From NCBI RefSeq assembly GCF_040957575.1, contig NZ_CP162601.1, positions 1,116,001 through 1,180,000 of the forward strand: a stretch of DNA of 64,000 nt, in the 5' to 3' direction. The DNA is from Vibrio sp. HB236076 (lineage in GTDB: Bacteria > Pseudomonadota > Gammaproteobacteria > Enterobacterales > Vibrionaceae). Under the pieces are notes generated by a model. It was not told the DNA's origin, made no database searches, and worked only from the letters and a program-made list of their open reading frames with translations. Both the position numbers and the translations under genes were made by a program. This document shows positions 1 to 8,741 of this stretch, in pieces; within the stretch, counting starts at the first letter, position 1; each line of letters starts with the position of its first letter.

Positions 1-624
1 TTTGTTACAGCAGCCAGCCTTGGCTGCCGGTTTGTAACTTCGTTCAGAGCGGTAGTCGATCAAGGCAAAGTTTCTGCCGGACAATGGGTAGCAGTACATG
101 GCTGTGGTGGTGTCGGCCTGTCAGCGATTATGATTGCGACTGCAATTGGTGCCAATGTAATCGCCATCGATATTGATGATACCAAGCTGGAAATGGCACG
201 CTCGCTTGGGGCTGTAGCCACGGTAAATGGCAATAAAGTCGCTGATGTTGCAGAAGCTGTAATTGAGATCAGTAAAGGAGGTGCACATGTTTCTCTTGAT
301 GCTCTGGGGCACCCTATCACCTGTGTAAACTCGGTGAAGAGCTTGCGAAAATTAGGCAAGCATATACAAGTCGGGTTATTACTTGCTGAACAGGCCAATC
401 CTGCTATGCCTATGGCTAAAGTTATCGCTGACGAACTGGAAATTATAGGTAGCCACGGCATGCAAGCACATCGTTACGATGCCATGTTAGCCATGATGAT
501 GTCCGGAAAATTAACACCCGAGAAATTGCTGGGCCGCACTATCAGCCTGGAACAATCGATTGAGGCTCTAACCACTATGGATTCGGCAACCACACCTGGC
601 GTTACGGTTGTTACAGGTTTCTAA
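1..624 (+). CDS. Zinc-type alcohol dehydrogenase, C-terminal part (5' end outside window)
   Basis: The reading frame is open from the first base, so the N-terminal catalytic GroES-like domain lies to the left of the window and only 207 residues are visible. The visible part starts near the interdomain helix and continues into a Rossmann fold. The nucleotide-binding loop GCGGVG is at visible residues 34-39, and the acidic run AIDIDD at the end of beta-2 suggests NAD rather than NADP. These enzymes oxidise alcohols to aldehydes or ketones in the cytoplasm. The substrate cannot be told. Its stop codon is followed at once by an AAGGAGG ribosome site for the broken proC gene, so the two were probably one operon. 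Confidence 0.85.
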   Translation, partial: FVTAASLGCRFVTSFRAVVDQGKVSAGQWVAVHGCGGVGLSAIMIATAIGANVIAIDIDDTKLEMARSLGAVATVNGNKVADVAEAVIEISKGGAHVSLDALGHPITCVNSVKSLRKLGKHIQVGLLLAEQANPAMPMAKVIADELEIIGSHGMQAHRYDAMLAMMMSGKLTPEKLLGRTISLEQSIEALTTMDSATTPGVTVVTGF

Positions 625-634
625 GGAGGGCGAA

Positions 635-1244
635 ATGACACAAGATAAACAATCTCCGATTATCGGGTTTATTGGGGGTGGTAATATGGCCGCCGCCATG
701 ATTAGTGGGCTGATTTCGAAAGGTTTTCTGGCGCAAGATATACAGGTGTCAGAACCATCCGCAGAAAGAGTGGCATGGTTATCAGACAAATATGGTGTAT
801 CTACGGTAAGTAAAACGCAGGATGTCTGGTTTATATGCAAATGCCAACACCGATGAACAACAAAAGAAGCTTGCAACCACGGTCGCTGAATCTTTTGGTG
901 AGTGCTTAGAAGTACAGAATGAAAATGACATTAACCTAGTCACAGCGCTTTCTGGTAGCGGTCCGGCGTATTTCCTGCTTATGATGCAATGCATGATCTC
1001 AGCTGGTGAAGAGCTAGGGATGAGATCTGATGATGTAAAGCGCCTGGTTGGTCATACAGCCCTGGGGGCTGCAAAATTAGCATCACTATCTGATGATGAA
1101 CCAGATACACTTTGCCAACGTATTGCGTCACCCGGAGGAACCACTGAAGCGGCGCTTACTACTCTGCATGAGAGAGAAGTTGAAAGTGCTGTAAAACAAG
1201 CGGTTAAAGCGGCATACCAGCGTGCTTTGGAATTAAGTGTTTAA
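635..1244 (+). pseudogene. proC: Pyrroline-5-carboxylate reductase, internally deleted and frameshifted
   Basis: The first frame starts at the ATG at 635 behind AAGGAGG. It encodes a normal ProC N-terminus with the dinucleotide loop GFIGGGNM at residues 11-18. Homology stops at about residue 62, near base 821. The C-terminal half then continues in another frame from about 822, with SGSGPAYF and SPGGTTEAAL, both hallmarks of the ProC dimer domain. Compared with the usual length of about 270 residues, roughly 60 residues are missing. The lost piece would include the AxKP and MPNTPA region. The product would normally reduce pyrroline-5-carboxylate to proline with NAD(P)H. As written it cannot make an active enzyme. 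A real deletion is the simplest reading; an assembly error is possible. Confidence 0.88.
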
Positions 1245-1348
1245 GTAGGCAGAGGCAATATATGAGCTACTTAAATGCATAGTTATGCGAACTACTAATA
1301 TGCTCCAGCTTTTAAAAATGCTCACTGATGTCCAATTCCTGTTACGGC

Positions 1349-1384
1349 GACCACCGTTATAAATGGTGGTCATTGTCGTTTTGG
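1349..1384 (+). terminator. Possible rho-independent terminator after proC remnant
   Basis: A 7-bp perfect stem, GACCACC at 1349-1355 and GGTGGTC at 1365-1371, has a 9-base loop and is followed by a mixed T-rich stretch containing TTTT. The tail is weak. The rest of the 1245-1505 gap shows no other feature except a possible 22-codon frame from 1438. Confidence 0.4.
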
Positions 1385-1505
1385 TATACTAAAACTTATC
1401 GATAGAGTAGAAATCGTTCTATCGTCCTAAATTGAAAATGTCCAAAAGTTTGTTTGTCTGTGGTGGTATGTTGCTGAAGGGGTATTTTGACAGTATGAAA
1501 TTGTA

Positions 1506-1955
1506 ATGCCCAAATCAAGCCATCGTTATTATGGCAAAAATAAGACAGAGACAAACCCTACAAGCTACCCTGCTGGAAATGATACAATCTCGCCACCACA
1601 ACAACTGAGAACCTTTATGTTTATCCATCGCGTTAACGACATCGACTGGCTGGTGATAACCGGTTTTGAAGAGCTAAAACCCTTATTTATCCAAGACGCC
1701 GGTTCCATCCCACACTGCTTTTCTACCACCAGTGAGTTGAGCCTTATTGACCAAGCCAAACGCAGTTACGGATACTTGCCAAATCTGAATGGTGTGATCA
1801 CAGATACTGGCACGTTGGTGCGCGAAGGGGTTGAAGAAGATTTAAATCCGCAACTCGCTTGCTTAGTGGAAGGGCGAGGCCGAGTGTTTATTTATCATGG
1901 TGGTTATGTTGCGTTTGTCGATGAAGACCAAACTTTCGTTACCCGCATGGACTGA
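1506..1955 (+). CDS. Hypothetical protein, 149 aa
   Basis: I do not recognise a family. The predicted protein has a polar, low-complexity first 37 residues and then a compact mixed alpha/beta stretch from MFIHRVND onward, ending in acidic residues and TRMD. It has no signal peptide and no membrane segment. Two starts are possible: the ATG at 1506, which overlaps the stop of a short upstream frame as TAATG, and the ATG at 1617, which begins the better folded-looking part. Neither has a strong ribosome site. It sits between the proC remnant and a convergent LysR gene, in what looks like accessory DNA. Confidence 0.5.
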   Translation: MPKSSHRYYGKNKTETNPTSYPAGNDTISPPQQLRTFMFIHRVNDIDWLVITGFEELKPLFIQDAGSIPHCFSTTSELSLIDQAKRSYGYLPNLNGVITDTGTLVREGVEEDLNPQLACLVEGRGRVFIYHGGYVAFVDEDQTFVTRMD

Positions 1956-1995
1956 ATGTAACTGCCATTTCTCGATGCCATTTGTCCAAGAGCGA

Positions 1996-2913
1996 TCAAA
2001 TGGCCTCAATCGACCGCAATTGTTCGAGGATCGCTTTGGTTTTATCTCGAAACAAATCCCTCAGTAGTCGAACCGTTGGGGTAATCGATTGACGGCTTGG
2101 ACAAACGAGCCAAAGCTCTGTTGGCGTAGCTTGATACTCACGCATCACGCTGACCGCTCGCCCCGCTAACAGATCCTGCGACATATCTAGGCTCGACTTA
2201 ATCGCAATGCCCTGACCGGCAACACACCAACGGCGCACCTGATCGCCATCATTGGACGCTCTATTGCCCTTGAGTTTGACTTTATGAGTATGCTCACCAC
2301 GGTGAAATAGCCACTCATTTTGCAACACATCATGCAGTTGATAAAACAAAACATTGTGTTCGAGTAACTCATCGGGTTTTGTTGGGGTGGGGTGATGACT
2401 TAAATACTCTGGGCTGGCACACAATACCCTTGGCACATCACAGATCTTAAACCCATAAAGACTGGCATCGCTTGGAGATCCATAGCGAAGCGCCATATCG
2501 ACAGAGTCGCGATAAAAGTCAATGTTGCTGTCACTGATACTGGCACGCAAAGACACATTGGGGTAGTGAGCTAGAAATTCATCAAGCCAAGGTGTCACCA
2601 GGTTTCTGCCCAAATCAGACGATAAGGCAATGCGAATTTCACCTTCAATGATCCCCAAATCTTCTTGCATACTCACTTTGGCGTGTTCGAGCATTTTGAG
2701 TGCGGCTTCACATTGAGGCAAATAACGCTCTCCTGCCGGGGACAACCTTAAATGACGAGTGGTACGTACAAACAGTTCCACACCTAATGCCGCTTCTACA
2801 CGTTTGATAGCCGCACTGGCTGTGGCGGTGCGCATGTCTAAGTTGGTTGCCGCAGCGGTAATGCTGCGAAGCTCCGCCACTTTTAAAACAACGTTTAAAT
2901 CTTCAGTATGCAT
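1996..2913 (-). CDS. LysR-family transcriptional regulator
   Basis: This is a 305-residue protein of normal LysR length. An N-terminal winged helix-turn-helix (about residues 3-62, with ATNLDMRTATASAAIKRVE as the recognition region) is followed by a periplasmic-binding-protein-like effector domain. The start is supported by AAGGGGGAG just before the ATG. It is transcribed away from the secreted MRJP-family gene at 3156, the classical layout of a LysR regulator and its target. It resembles the LysR protein at 57728-58687 over its whole length: both carry GRNL, DSxxDFYRD, GFKIC and NDGDxVRRW in the same places. This makes the two close paralogues. The effector is unknown. Confidence 0.9.
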   Translation of the reverse strand: MHTEDLNVVLKVAELRSITAAATNLDMRTATASAAIKRVEAALGVELFVRTTRHLRLSPAGERYLPQCEAALKMLEHAKVSMQEDLGIIEGEIRIALSSDLGRNLVTPWLDEFLAHYPNVSLRASISDSNIDFYRDSVDMALRYGSPSDASLYGFKICDVPRVLCASPEYLSHHPTPTKPDELLEHNVLFYQLHDVLQNEWLFHRGEHTHKVKLKGNRASNDGDQVRRWCVAGQGIAIKSSLDMSQDLLAGRAVSVMREYQATPTELWLVCPSRQSITPTVRLLRDLFRDKTKAILEQLRSIEAI

Positions 2914-3045
2914 AACTCCCCCTTATCCCAAATGACCCTTTATTCGCAGACATTTATAGGTCAGCAACGGGTAACTTTCAAAGTTTATCAAAAAATTTTT
3001 GAAAATAATTCAAATTAAAGGCGCTTTTTCATTAGTAATAGCGGC

Positions 3046-3069
3046 CTTATGATACTCGCCATACCCATA
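3046..3069 (+). promoter_or_regulatory. Promoter-like motif shared with the second LysR module
   Basis: The 24 bases here contain a good -10 hexamer TATGAT at 3048-3053 followed by a CTCGCCATA run. They match 58754-58777, upstream of the cupin gene beside the paralogous LysR, at about 20 of 24 positions. No good -35 lies 17 bp upstream in either copy, which fits an activator-dependent promoter. A shorter similar string occurs at the vibB-like promoter, so part of the likeness may be a generic promoter style. Confidence 0.45.
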
Positions 3070-3155
3070 CGGCAACGAAATGAGTCGTGTGAACAATCCA
3101 ATTTGCCCTTATCCGACCTAAAACGGGATCATCCACTGACACAAAGGTAGACCAA

Positions 3156-4253
3156 ATGAAAGCGATGACATCACTACTCACCATAGCGGTGACAGTAACC
3201 ATTAACTTAGCCCACGCTGCCGACGTCGAAGTTGTCGCCGAGCTCCATGGCACTCGTCCTGGCAATATCACCGTCACGGAGCAAGGGCGAACCTTTCTTT
3301 CGATGCAGCCTCTGGATGCGCCAAAGTATCGCGTGGTCGAATTAATGGCCGACGGCTCAACCAAACCTTTCCCAAATGAAGATTGGTCTGATGGCCCAGA
3401 GCACGGTGAGGTGGGGATTTCTGCAGTGATCGGTATCGACAGTAGCGAAGGGGGCATTGTGTGGATTTTGGACATGGGCAGCGCTAACCATCCAGCGCAA
3501 ATCATCGCCTGGGATACCCTCAATGACCGACTCTATAAGCGTATTGAAATAAATAAAGAGGCGATGGCGAGTAACTCATTTTTGCAAGATTTTGCACTCG
3601 ATACTAAGCGCAATCTTATGTACATCGCCGATACCAGCTTGGGTAACTTGTTTGGTGATCCGGCTCCCGCATTCGTTGTCGTGGATTTAACCACTGGGCA
3701 ATCTCGCCGCGTTCTTCAATCAAGTTCTGCGCTGGTTGCTCCGCAACACGATGTGATTATCGATGACTCATTAATGGCGACAAAACGCGAAGATGGTCAC
3801 TCGGATGCGCTTTATCTGGGGGTGAATCCCATCACGATCGATGCTGATAATCAGTGGGTTTATTTCGGCACCGTCAACGGCAGTGCGATTTACCGTTTAC
3901 CGGCCAGTGCTCTTGCCGACGCAACACTCAGCGAGCAAGCCCTTGCTGATACGATTGAATTTTATCAAGAAAAGCACCCAAGTGACGGCATGATCATGGC
4001 AAAGAATGGCGATATCTACGTCGGGGATGTCGAGAGAAATGCCATTAGTCTCGTTAGAAAAGACGGTTTAAGCACCTTTGCTCAAGACGACAAGCTTTTG
4101 TCTTGGGCCGATGGTTTCGCGATTCACGACGGCTATTTATACGCGACACAAAACTCGCTTCACCTTACTCCAGCGCTTAATGAAGGAGAAGAAGGAGCAA
4201 CGAAGCCATTTCATGTTGTCCGATTCAAATTGGCCGGCAACGAGCAAAAATAA
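3156..4253 (+). CDS. Secreted MRJP/yellow-family beta-propeller protein
   Basis: The 365-residue product begins with a Sec signal peptide, with a hydrophobic run at about residues 4-18 and the cleavage motif AHA-AD near residue 22. The remainder has the pattern of the major royal jelly/yellow family: repeated beta-blades with GNITV, DFALD, ADTSLGN and IYVGDVE segments. Bacterial members are periplasmic or secreted six-bladed propellers sometimes called L-dopachrome tautomerase-related. The reaction is not established. The gene faces a LysR regulator and is followed by an oxidoreductase and glutaredoxin 2 on the same strand, so a redox or aromatic-compound role is plausible but inferred. The ribosome site AAGGTAG is moderate. 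Confidence 0.8.
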   Translation: MKAMTSLLTIAVTVTINLAHAADVEVVAELHGTRPGNITVTEQGRTFLSMQPLDAPKYRVVELMADGSTKPFPNEDWSDGPEHGEVGISAVIGIDSSEGGIVWILDMGSANHPAQIIAWDTLNDRLYKRIEINKEAMASNSFLQDFALDTKRNLMYIADTSLGNLFGDPAPAFVVVDLTTGQSRRVLQSSSALVAPQHDVIIDDSLMATKREDGHSDALYLGVNPITIDADNQWVYFGTVNGSAIYRLPASALADATLSEQALADTIEFYQEKHPSDGMIMAKNGDIYVGDVERNAISLVRKDGLSTFAQDDKLLSWADGFAIHDGYLYATQNSLHLTPALNEGEEGATKPFHVVRFKLAGNEQK

Positions 4254-4370
4254 CTTTCACGGCCTCAGCGCTACGCCTTGTCGCTCGCGTTAGGCCCTAA
4301 CGAATTGATATCAAGCCAGTGCAGAATGCGTGCATCTTGCCTTGTACTGGCGCTTAACAGGAGAATCCTT

Positions 4371-5396
4371 ATGTCATTACCATCTACTATGAAAGCGATT
4401 GGTTTTACTCAATCACTGGCGATTGCGGAACAAAACAGTTTATTTGAGTTTGAAACGGCGCTGCCCGAGATAAAAGAACGCGATTTACTGGTTAAAGTTA
4501 GCGCGACATCGATTAACCCGGCTGATGCCAAAATCCGCATTCGCAATGCCAAAGATAAAACTTTAGAGCAAGCCAAAGTATTGGGCTACGACGCCGTGGG
4601 TGAAGTTGTTGCTAAAGGTGACAAGGTCGATGGTTTTGAGATCGGCGACCGAGTCTACTATGCAGGCGATGTGACACGCATGGGGGCGAATGCCCAATAC
4701 CAAGCCGTTGACTATCGAATTACGGCCCATGCCCCTAAAAGCTTGTCTGATGACGCTGCGGCAGTGATGCCACTTGCGACACTCACTGGGTGGGAAGCCT
4801 TGTTTGATCGTTTACGCGTTCGCCCAGAAGAGAAGAAGTCGATTTTGATTATTGGCGGCGCTGGTGGCGTTGGCTCCATCACCATTCAACTGGCCAAACA
4901 ACTGACCAATCTGACCGTGATTGCAACCGCCTCACGCCCCGAGACCGAGCAATGGGTCAAAGAGATGGGCGCTGATTACGTTGTCAATCATCGCGATTTA
5001 GTGGCCTCTGTACGCGAGCAAGGCATTCAATATGTTGATTATATTTTCAACGTTGCGGATACCAAAGGCCATTGGGATGCGATGGTTGAGCTCATTGCGC
5101 CACAAGGTATGATCAGTTCCATTGTTGAGTTTGATGGCGGTGTCGATCTGTCTGCGTTACAAGGCAAATCGGCTGGGTTTGTTTGGGAGTTGATGTTTAC
5201 GCGTTCACTGTTTAACACGGCAGACATTCAAAAACAGCAAGACATTTTGTTCCAAGCGGCCAACTTAATCGATTCAGGGCGACTTCAATCGACACTGACC
5301 ACCACCTTGAACGGCTTTAGTGTCGCTACACTTAAAGAGGCGCATACACTGATTGAAAGCGGTGCTTCGATTGGTAAAACAGCGATTAAATACTGA
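4371..5396 (+). CDS. Zinc-binding-type NADPH:quinone oxidoreductase-like dehydrogenase
   Basis: This is a 341-residue medium-chain dehydrogenase/reductase. The GroES-like N-terminal domain carries SINPADAK and the Rossmann domain has IIGGAGGVGS near residues 160-170. The zinc ligands of true alcohol dehydrogenases are absent, placing it with the zinc-free quinone oxidoreductase/enone reductase branch that uses NADPH on quinones or enones. The ATG at 4371 is chosen because AGGAG lies 7 bases upstream; a longer frame back to 4278 has no support. The gene ends 25 bases before grxB, so they are probably cotranscribed, with the LysR product at 1996 as a likely regulator. Confidence 0.87.
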   Translation: MSLPSTMKAIGFTQSLAIAEQNSLFEFETALPEIKERDLLVKVSATSINPADAKIRIRNAKDKTLEQAKVLGYDAVGEVVAKGDKVDGFEIGDRVYYAGDVTRMGANAQYQAVDYRITAHAPKSLSDDAAAVMPLATLTGWEALFDRLRVRPEEKKSILIIGGAGGVGSITIQLAKQLTNLTVIATASRPETEQWVKEMGADYVVNHRDLVASVREQGIQYVDYIFNVADTKGHWDAMVELIAPQGMISSIVEFDGGVDLSALQGKSAGFVWELMFTRSLFNTADIQKQQDILFQAANLIDSGRLQSTLTTTLNGFSVATLKEAHTLIESGASIGKTAIKY

Positions 5397-5421
5397 TCGC
5401 ATCGGAACAAGGAGGGTAGCC

Positions 5422-6054
5422 ATGAAACTGTTTATTTACCAACACTGTCCTTTTTGTGCTCGTGTGGCTTATGTGGCAAATACACTGAATCTCGAGCTAG
5501 AATACCAAGTGGTTGATTATGCCGATGCGCAAACCTTAATGGATTTGACTGGGCAAAAGCAGGTGCCTGTGTTGCAAAAAGAAGACGGCAGTGTGATGGC
5601 AGAAAGCTTAGATATCATGGCCTATTTCTTTGCAAAAGGAGGCCAAGAGGTCAAGAACACAGCGAGGAATGAGACCTTGGATTTTCAACGTGAGAGTTTG
5701 CCATTATTGCAAAAAATTGGTTACCCGCGTTGGCCAGCACTGGGTTTAAGAGAGTTTGCCACTTCGCACAGCATCGATACTTGGCAGAAGAAAAAACAGA
5801 CTGCAGACCTCAATTTTGCCCAGCTACTGGCAAACACGGCAATGATTGTTGACGAAGTGAATGGGCAGTTACTCAAAGCAGAGCAACACTTGCAATTGAG
5901 CCACGAAGAGAGTGAATTACCGTTGATCGATCAGGCAATTTACTTTTCCTTATTGCGCGGGTGGGCGGTTGAGCCGAGTATGGTTTGGCCAAAAGCCTTA
6001 CGTGCATGGTTGGAAAACAAGAGTATTGAGCTCAATATTGGGTTGCTGGCTTAA
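5422..6054 (+). CDS. grxB: Glutaredoxin 2
   Basis: The 210-residue protein has the thioredoxin-fold domain with the active-site motif CPFC at residues 9-12, then an all-helical GST-like C-terminal domain. This is the architecture and length of E. coli GrxB (215 residues). It reduces mixed disulfides with glutathione in the cytosol. The ATG at 5422 follows AAGGAGG closely. A second copy lies at 53359-53994. Both begin with near-identical active-site regions, so this is a paralogous pair. A strong terminator follows at 6121-6175. Confidence 0.93.
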   Translation: MKLFIYQHCPFCARVAYVANTLNLELEYQVVDYADAQTLMDLTGQKQVPVLQKEDGSVMAESLDIMAYFFAKGGQEVKNTARNETLDFQRESLPLLQKIGYPRWPALGLREFATSHSIDTWQKKKQTADLNFAQLLANTAMIVDEVNGQLLKAEQHLQLSHEESELPLIDQAIYFSLLRGWAVEPSMVWPKALRAWLENKSIELNIGLLA

Positions 6055-6120
6055 GCGACTTGATAATATCCGAGGGTACTCTAACGAGTAACCATTCGCT
6101 AAGGTCGCTAAAGAACTCAT

Positions 6121-6175
6121 AAAGCGCCGTCATTTTGGTATGGGAGTAAAACCGGCCAAGGTGACGGCGCTTTTT
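6121..6175 (+). terminator. Rho-independent terminator after grxB
   Basis: A perfect 12-bp stem, AAAGCGCCGTCA at 6121-6132 and its complement at 6162-6173, has a long 29-base loop and ends in TTTTT. Confidence 0.8.
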
Positions 6176-6221
6176 GATTACTGGGCTTTATTTCCGGGCT
6201 TAGGCTGCAGCAATTGAATGA

Positions 6222-6617
6222 CTAAATCACCGCCAGTAAAATGGTGCCAATAGTGGCGGCGGCTTTCGCATATTTACCGGCGGTATACGAATCGTCCTTG
6301 TCATCTTCCTGCTCTTGTTTCGCCGTCGCATCATCGATATCGTCATCATCTTTGGGGGGATCGAGACCAAGGGCACCATGGGTGAAGGATTCGACTTTAT
6401 CACCAAAGGATTTGGGTTTTTCGACCGGTGGCGCTTCTTGATCAATTTCTTTTAGGGCTTGCAGTAAGGCTTTGCCTTCCGCAGAGAGAGAAACTTGAGT
6501 TGAAGGGGAGGGGGGCGTTGCTGCGTCAGTCTCTTTGAGTGTTTGATGAGTCGCAAGGCTGGCCTGATTTGCACCACTTAATGGGGAAGGTGAAGAAGAA
6601 TGTTGAATACTCGTCAT
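6222..6617 (-). CDS. Small acidic hypothetical protein with hydrophobic C-terminus
   Basis: The 131-residue product has no recognised domain. It has three parts: a Ser/Thr/Pro/Ala-rich N-terminal third, a middle with SLSAEGKALLQALKEI that should form a helix, and a strongly acidic stretch with DDDD and EQEDDKDD. It ends in a short Ala/Gly/Ile segment, KAAATIGTILLAVI, just long enough for a membrane-associated or amphipathic helix. No signal peptide is seen. The start is supported by GGAG 8 bases before the ATG. The gene stands alone between the grxB terminator and rlmA. The layout resembles small surface or secretion-associated proteins, but no function is claimed. Confidence 0.65.
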   Translation of the reverse strand: MTSIQHSSSPSPLSGANQASLATHQTLKETDAATPPSPSTQVSLSAEGKALLQALKEIDQEAPPVEKPKSFGDKVESFTHGALGLDPPKDDDDIDDATAKQEQEDDKDDSYTAGKYAKAAATIGTILLAVI

Positions 6618-6811
6618 ATCAGGCTCCGGTCACACGTTGGTTATTTTGTCGTCAAATACTGTATCGCCACTGTTGGAAAAAACTTGGGCAAAAAAAGACG
6701 GTCTATGTCTAATTTTTGCCCCAAAGTCGAGTGGATAGTATTCAGTTCAGCAAATAACGGGCCAAATTTTTACCGGCGTATCCAACGCGTGTCAGGTGTC
6801 AAAAAGATCGT

Positions 6812-7648
6812 TTACTCATCAGAAACAGTGGCGTTTTTTTGGTACAAGGCAATCGAAAAGTCGGCTTCACATTCAAAAGTTCGAGATTCAACTAACCGCT
6901 GTTTAAACTCATCACTGGCTTTCCAAGCAAAAGGGGTCATTAAGAGTAAATCGTGGGCTTCTTGACCGCTTAACGACATGGTATGACTTAACCTATTGTT
7001 TTCTAATAGGGTAAACCCTTCAATTAACTCAGGCTCTGCCGCGTGCAGACGCACATCGGTATAGATTTGCTCGCGAAGTTGATACAAGTGGCGTTGCGCA
7101 GGAGTCACGGTTAGCAGTAAGCCATTGGCCTTGAGCACGCGTTGTAACTCCGTTGCCTCACTCGGCGCGTAAATACGTACAACCCCATCAAGGCTTTGGT
7201 CGGCAAAGGGCAAATGGTAGCTAGAGCTGACACTAAAGCGGCATTGGCGGTAACGCTTTGCCGCATAGCGAACGGCGACTTTTGAAATGTCGATACCATA
7301 GACCTCAGGCACATTGGCGCGAGCGCTTAGCTCCTCGTGTAGACCTTGGGTGTAAAAGCCTTCTCCACAGCCCAAATCGAGAATGGCACTCGCATCGGGT
7401 GACAAGACACGGTTTAACTGTTGGGCCACGTGATGGCGCAGCGCATCGTAATGGCCAGAGCTTAAAAACCGGCGCCGTGCTTGCGTCATTAACTGGTTGT
7501 CACCGGGATCTTTAGATTTTTTTTGTTGTACTGGCAGTAAGTTGACATACCCTTCTTTGGCAATATCAAATTGATGGCCTTGTGGGCAGCGGTAACTGTT
7601 GGATTGCTGTTCAAGAGCAAAAGAACAAATAGGGCAGTGATATGCCAT
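6812..7648 (-). CDS. rlmA: 23S rRNA (guanine-N1)-methyltransferase RlmA
   Basis: The 278-residue protein begins with a zinc ribbon, CPIC near residue 5 and CPQGH near residue 20, typical of RlmA(I). A class I SAM-dependent methyltransferase domain follows, with motif I ILDLGCGEG near residues 92-100. The family methylates G745 of 23S rRNA in helix 35 of the ribosome exit-tunnel region, and E. coli RlmA is 269 residues. It appears to be a single-gene unit. The 190 bases upstream of the neighbouring small gene and downstream of this one show no other coding signal. Confidence 0.92.
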   Translation of the reverse strand: MAYHCPICSFALEQQSNSYRCPQGHQFDIAKEGYVNLLPVQQKKSKDPGDNQLMTQARRRFLSSGHYDALRHHVAQQLNRVLSPDASAILDLGCGEGFYTQGLHEELSARANVPEVYGIDISKVAVRYAAKRYRQCRFSVSSSYHLPFADQSLDGVVRIYAPSEATELQRVLKANGLLLTVTPAQRHLYQLREQIYTDVRLHAAEPELIEGFTLLENNRLSHTMSLSGQEAHDLLLMTPFAWKASDEFKQRLVESRTFECEADFSIALYQKNATVSDE

Positions 7649-7780
7649 AAAGACCTCAGGTCATTGTCTAATGGCGGCAATGTTAGCAAGAAGCGTGATC
7701 GTCATCCAGCCTATTTATACCGACGACGCCGTTTGGTCGGCAAAGGTGACTTGGTAAGGGCAGGGGCGAAGTGGCGTGAG

Positions 7781-7810
7781 CAATGACTTCACTGTAGCGT
7801 GAAGTCATTG
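7781..7810. repeat. Perfect 12-bp inverted repeat downstream of yeaD
   Basis: CAATGACTTCAC at 7781-7792 pairs with 7799-7810 across a 6-base loop. It lies 10 bases past the yeaD stop and may end that transcript, although no T-tract follows on either strand. Confidence 0.6.
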
Positions 7811-7819
7811 GAGCGGTGT

Positions 7820-8704
7820 TCAGCGAGCAGAAATGATGGTCGACAAGGTGTCGGTTTGCCCTGGCTCGACCAAACGACCCGTTTCAATCGTGTCAGCAAA
7901 CACCGTCGATTCAATACAAACAAACTGCTCATAGCCGTTATCGGCCATATCTTTCATCGCTTGTGCACCGTGTTGCCAAGGGTTCCACGCGACCACACTG
8001 TTGTTATTGCCGTTGTGCACAGAAAGTTGCCTGTTGAGCGAGTCATCGTTGATGGTAATCGTTGGCTCCGCTTTTGTGTACACTCGGTCGACTTCTTGGT
8101 TGACGATTAACGGTAATAAGCTGCGCTTTTCTTGGCGTTGATCAAGGCTGTCCAAATAAAGTGGGCCTAAGCCTTTGACACTGGCTTGGCGGATATCGCC
8201 GAGTTTGAGATAACTGTGTAACGCACCTGAATAACGCCAGGGCTTGTCATCGCTGTTGGTGACCGAGAGGGAGACAGATAAGCTATCGGAAAAGATCACT
8301 GTGAGCTTGGCATCAAAAGCGAATGGCCAAATCTGCTGCGTCTGTTCGTTATTGCTCAGCACGAGAGTGACCGTTACCCCTTGTGGTGTTTCTTCATAGC
8401 TATCGAGCGCCCAGTTCGAAATACGGGCAAACCCGTGGCTGGGTAAACCTGCTTTATTAAACCATGGAAAGCAAAGTGGGATCCCCCCGCGCAAGGCGGT
8501 TTTTGCGTCAAAAATGGCTTGTTCACTAAGCCAAAGAAGATCGTCTTTCCCTTTGGGCTGACAACTGATCACATGGCCGCCAAATAAAGAAATGACCCCT
8601 TTGACTTTCGGGTGGATAATTCTCAACAAAGAACAAGATTGATAGTCAACACGCGAAATACTCGATGAGATTTCGTCAGTGGCAGCAAGCGTATACCAAT
8701 TCAT
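7820..8704 (-). CDS. yeaD: D-hexose-6-phosphate mutarotase (YeaD family)
   Basis: This is a 294-residue aldose-1-epimerase-fold protein. It contains GGIPLCFPWF, HGFAR and the LHSYLKLGD region with the catalytic histidine. Members interconvert alpha and beta anomers of glucose-6-phosphate in the cytosol, feeding glycolysis. The ATG at 8704 is preferred over one 12 bases upstream because GGAGG sits 5 bases before it. The gene lies directly downstream of gapA on the same strand, as in E. coli, but a terminator-like hairpin separates them. It may therefore be expressed partly by read-through. Confidence 0.9.
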   Translation of the reverse strand: MNWYTLAATDEISSSISRVDYQSCSLLRIIHPKVKGVISLFGGHVISCQPKGKDDLLWLSEQAIFDAKTALRGGIPLCFPWFNKAGLPSHGFARISNWALDSYEETPQGVTVTLVLSNNEQTQQIWPFAFDAKLTVIFSDSLSVSLSVTNSDDKPWRYSGALHSYLKLGDIRQASVKGLGPLYLDSLDQRQEKRSLLPLIVNQEVDRVYTKAEPTITINDDSLNRQLSVHNGNNNSVVAWNPWQHGAQAMKDMADNGYEQFVCIESTVFADTIETGRLVEPGQTDTLSTIISAR

Positions 8705-8741
8705 CACAACCTCCATAGAAAAACACGGGCATTAGAGCCAA

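Noticed and set aside
568-876. Minus-strand open frame across the dehydrogenase/proC junction
   Set aside because: It is antisense to two recognisable coding segments and has no family-like sequence.
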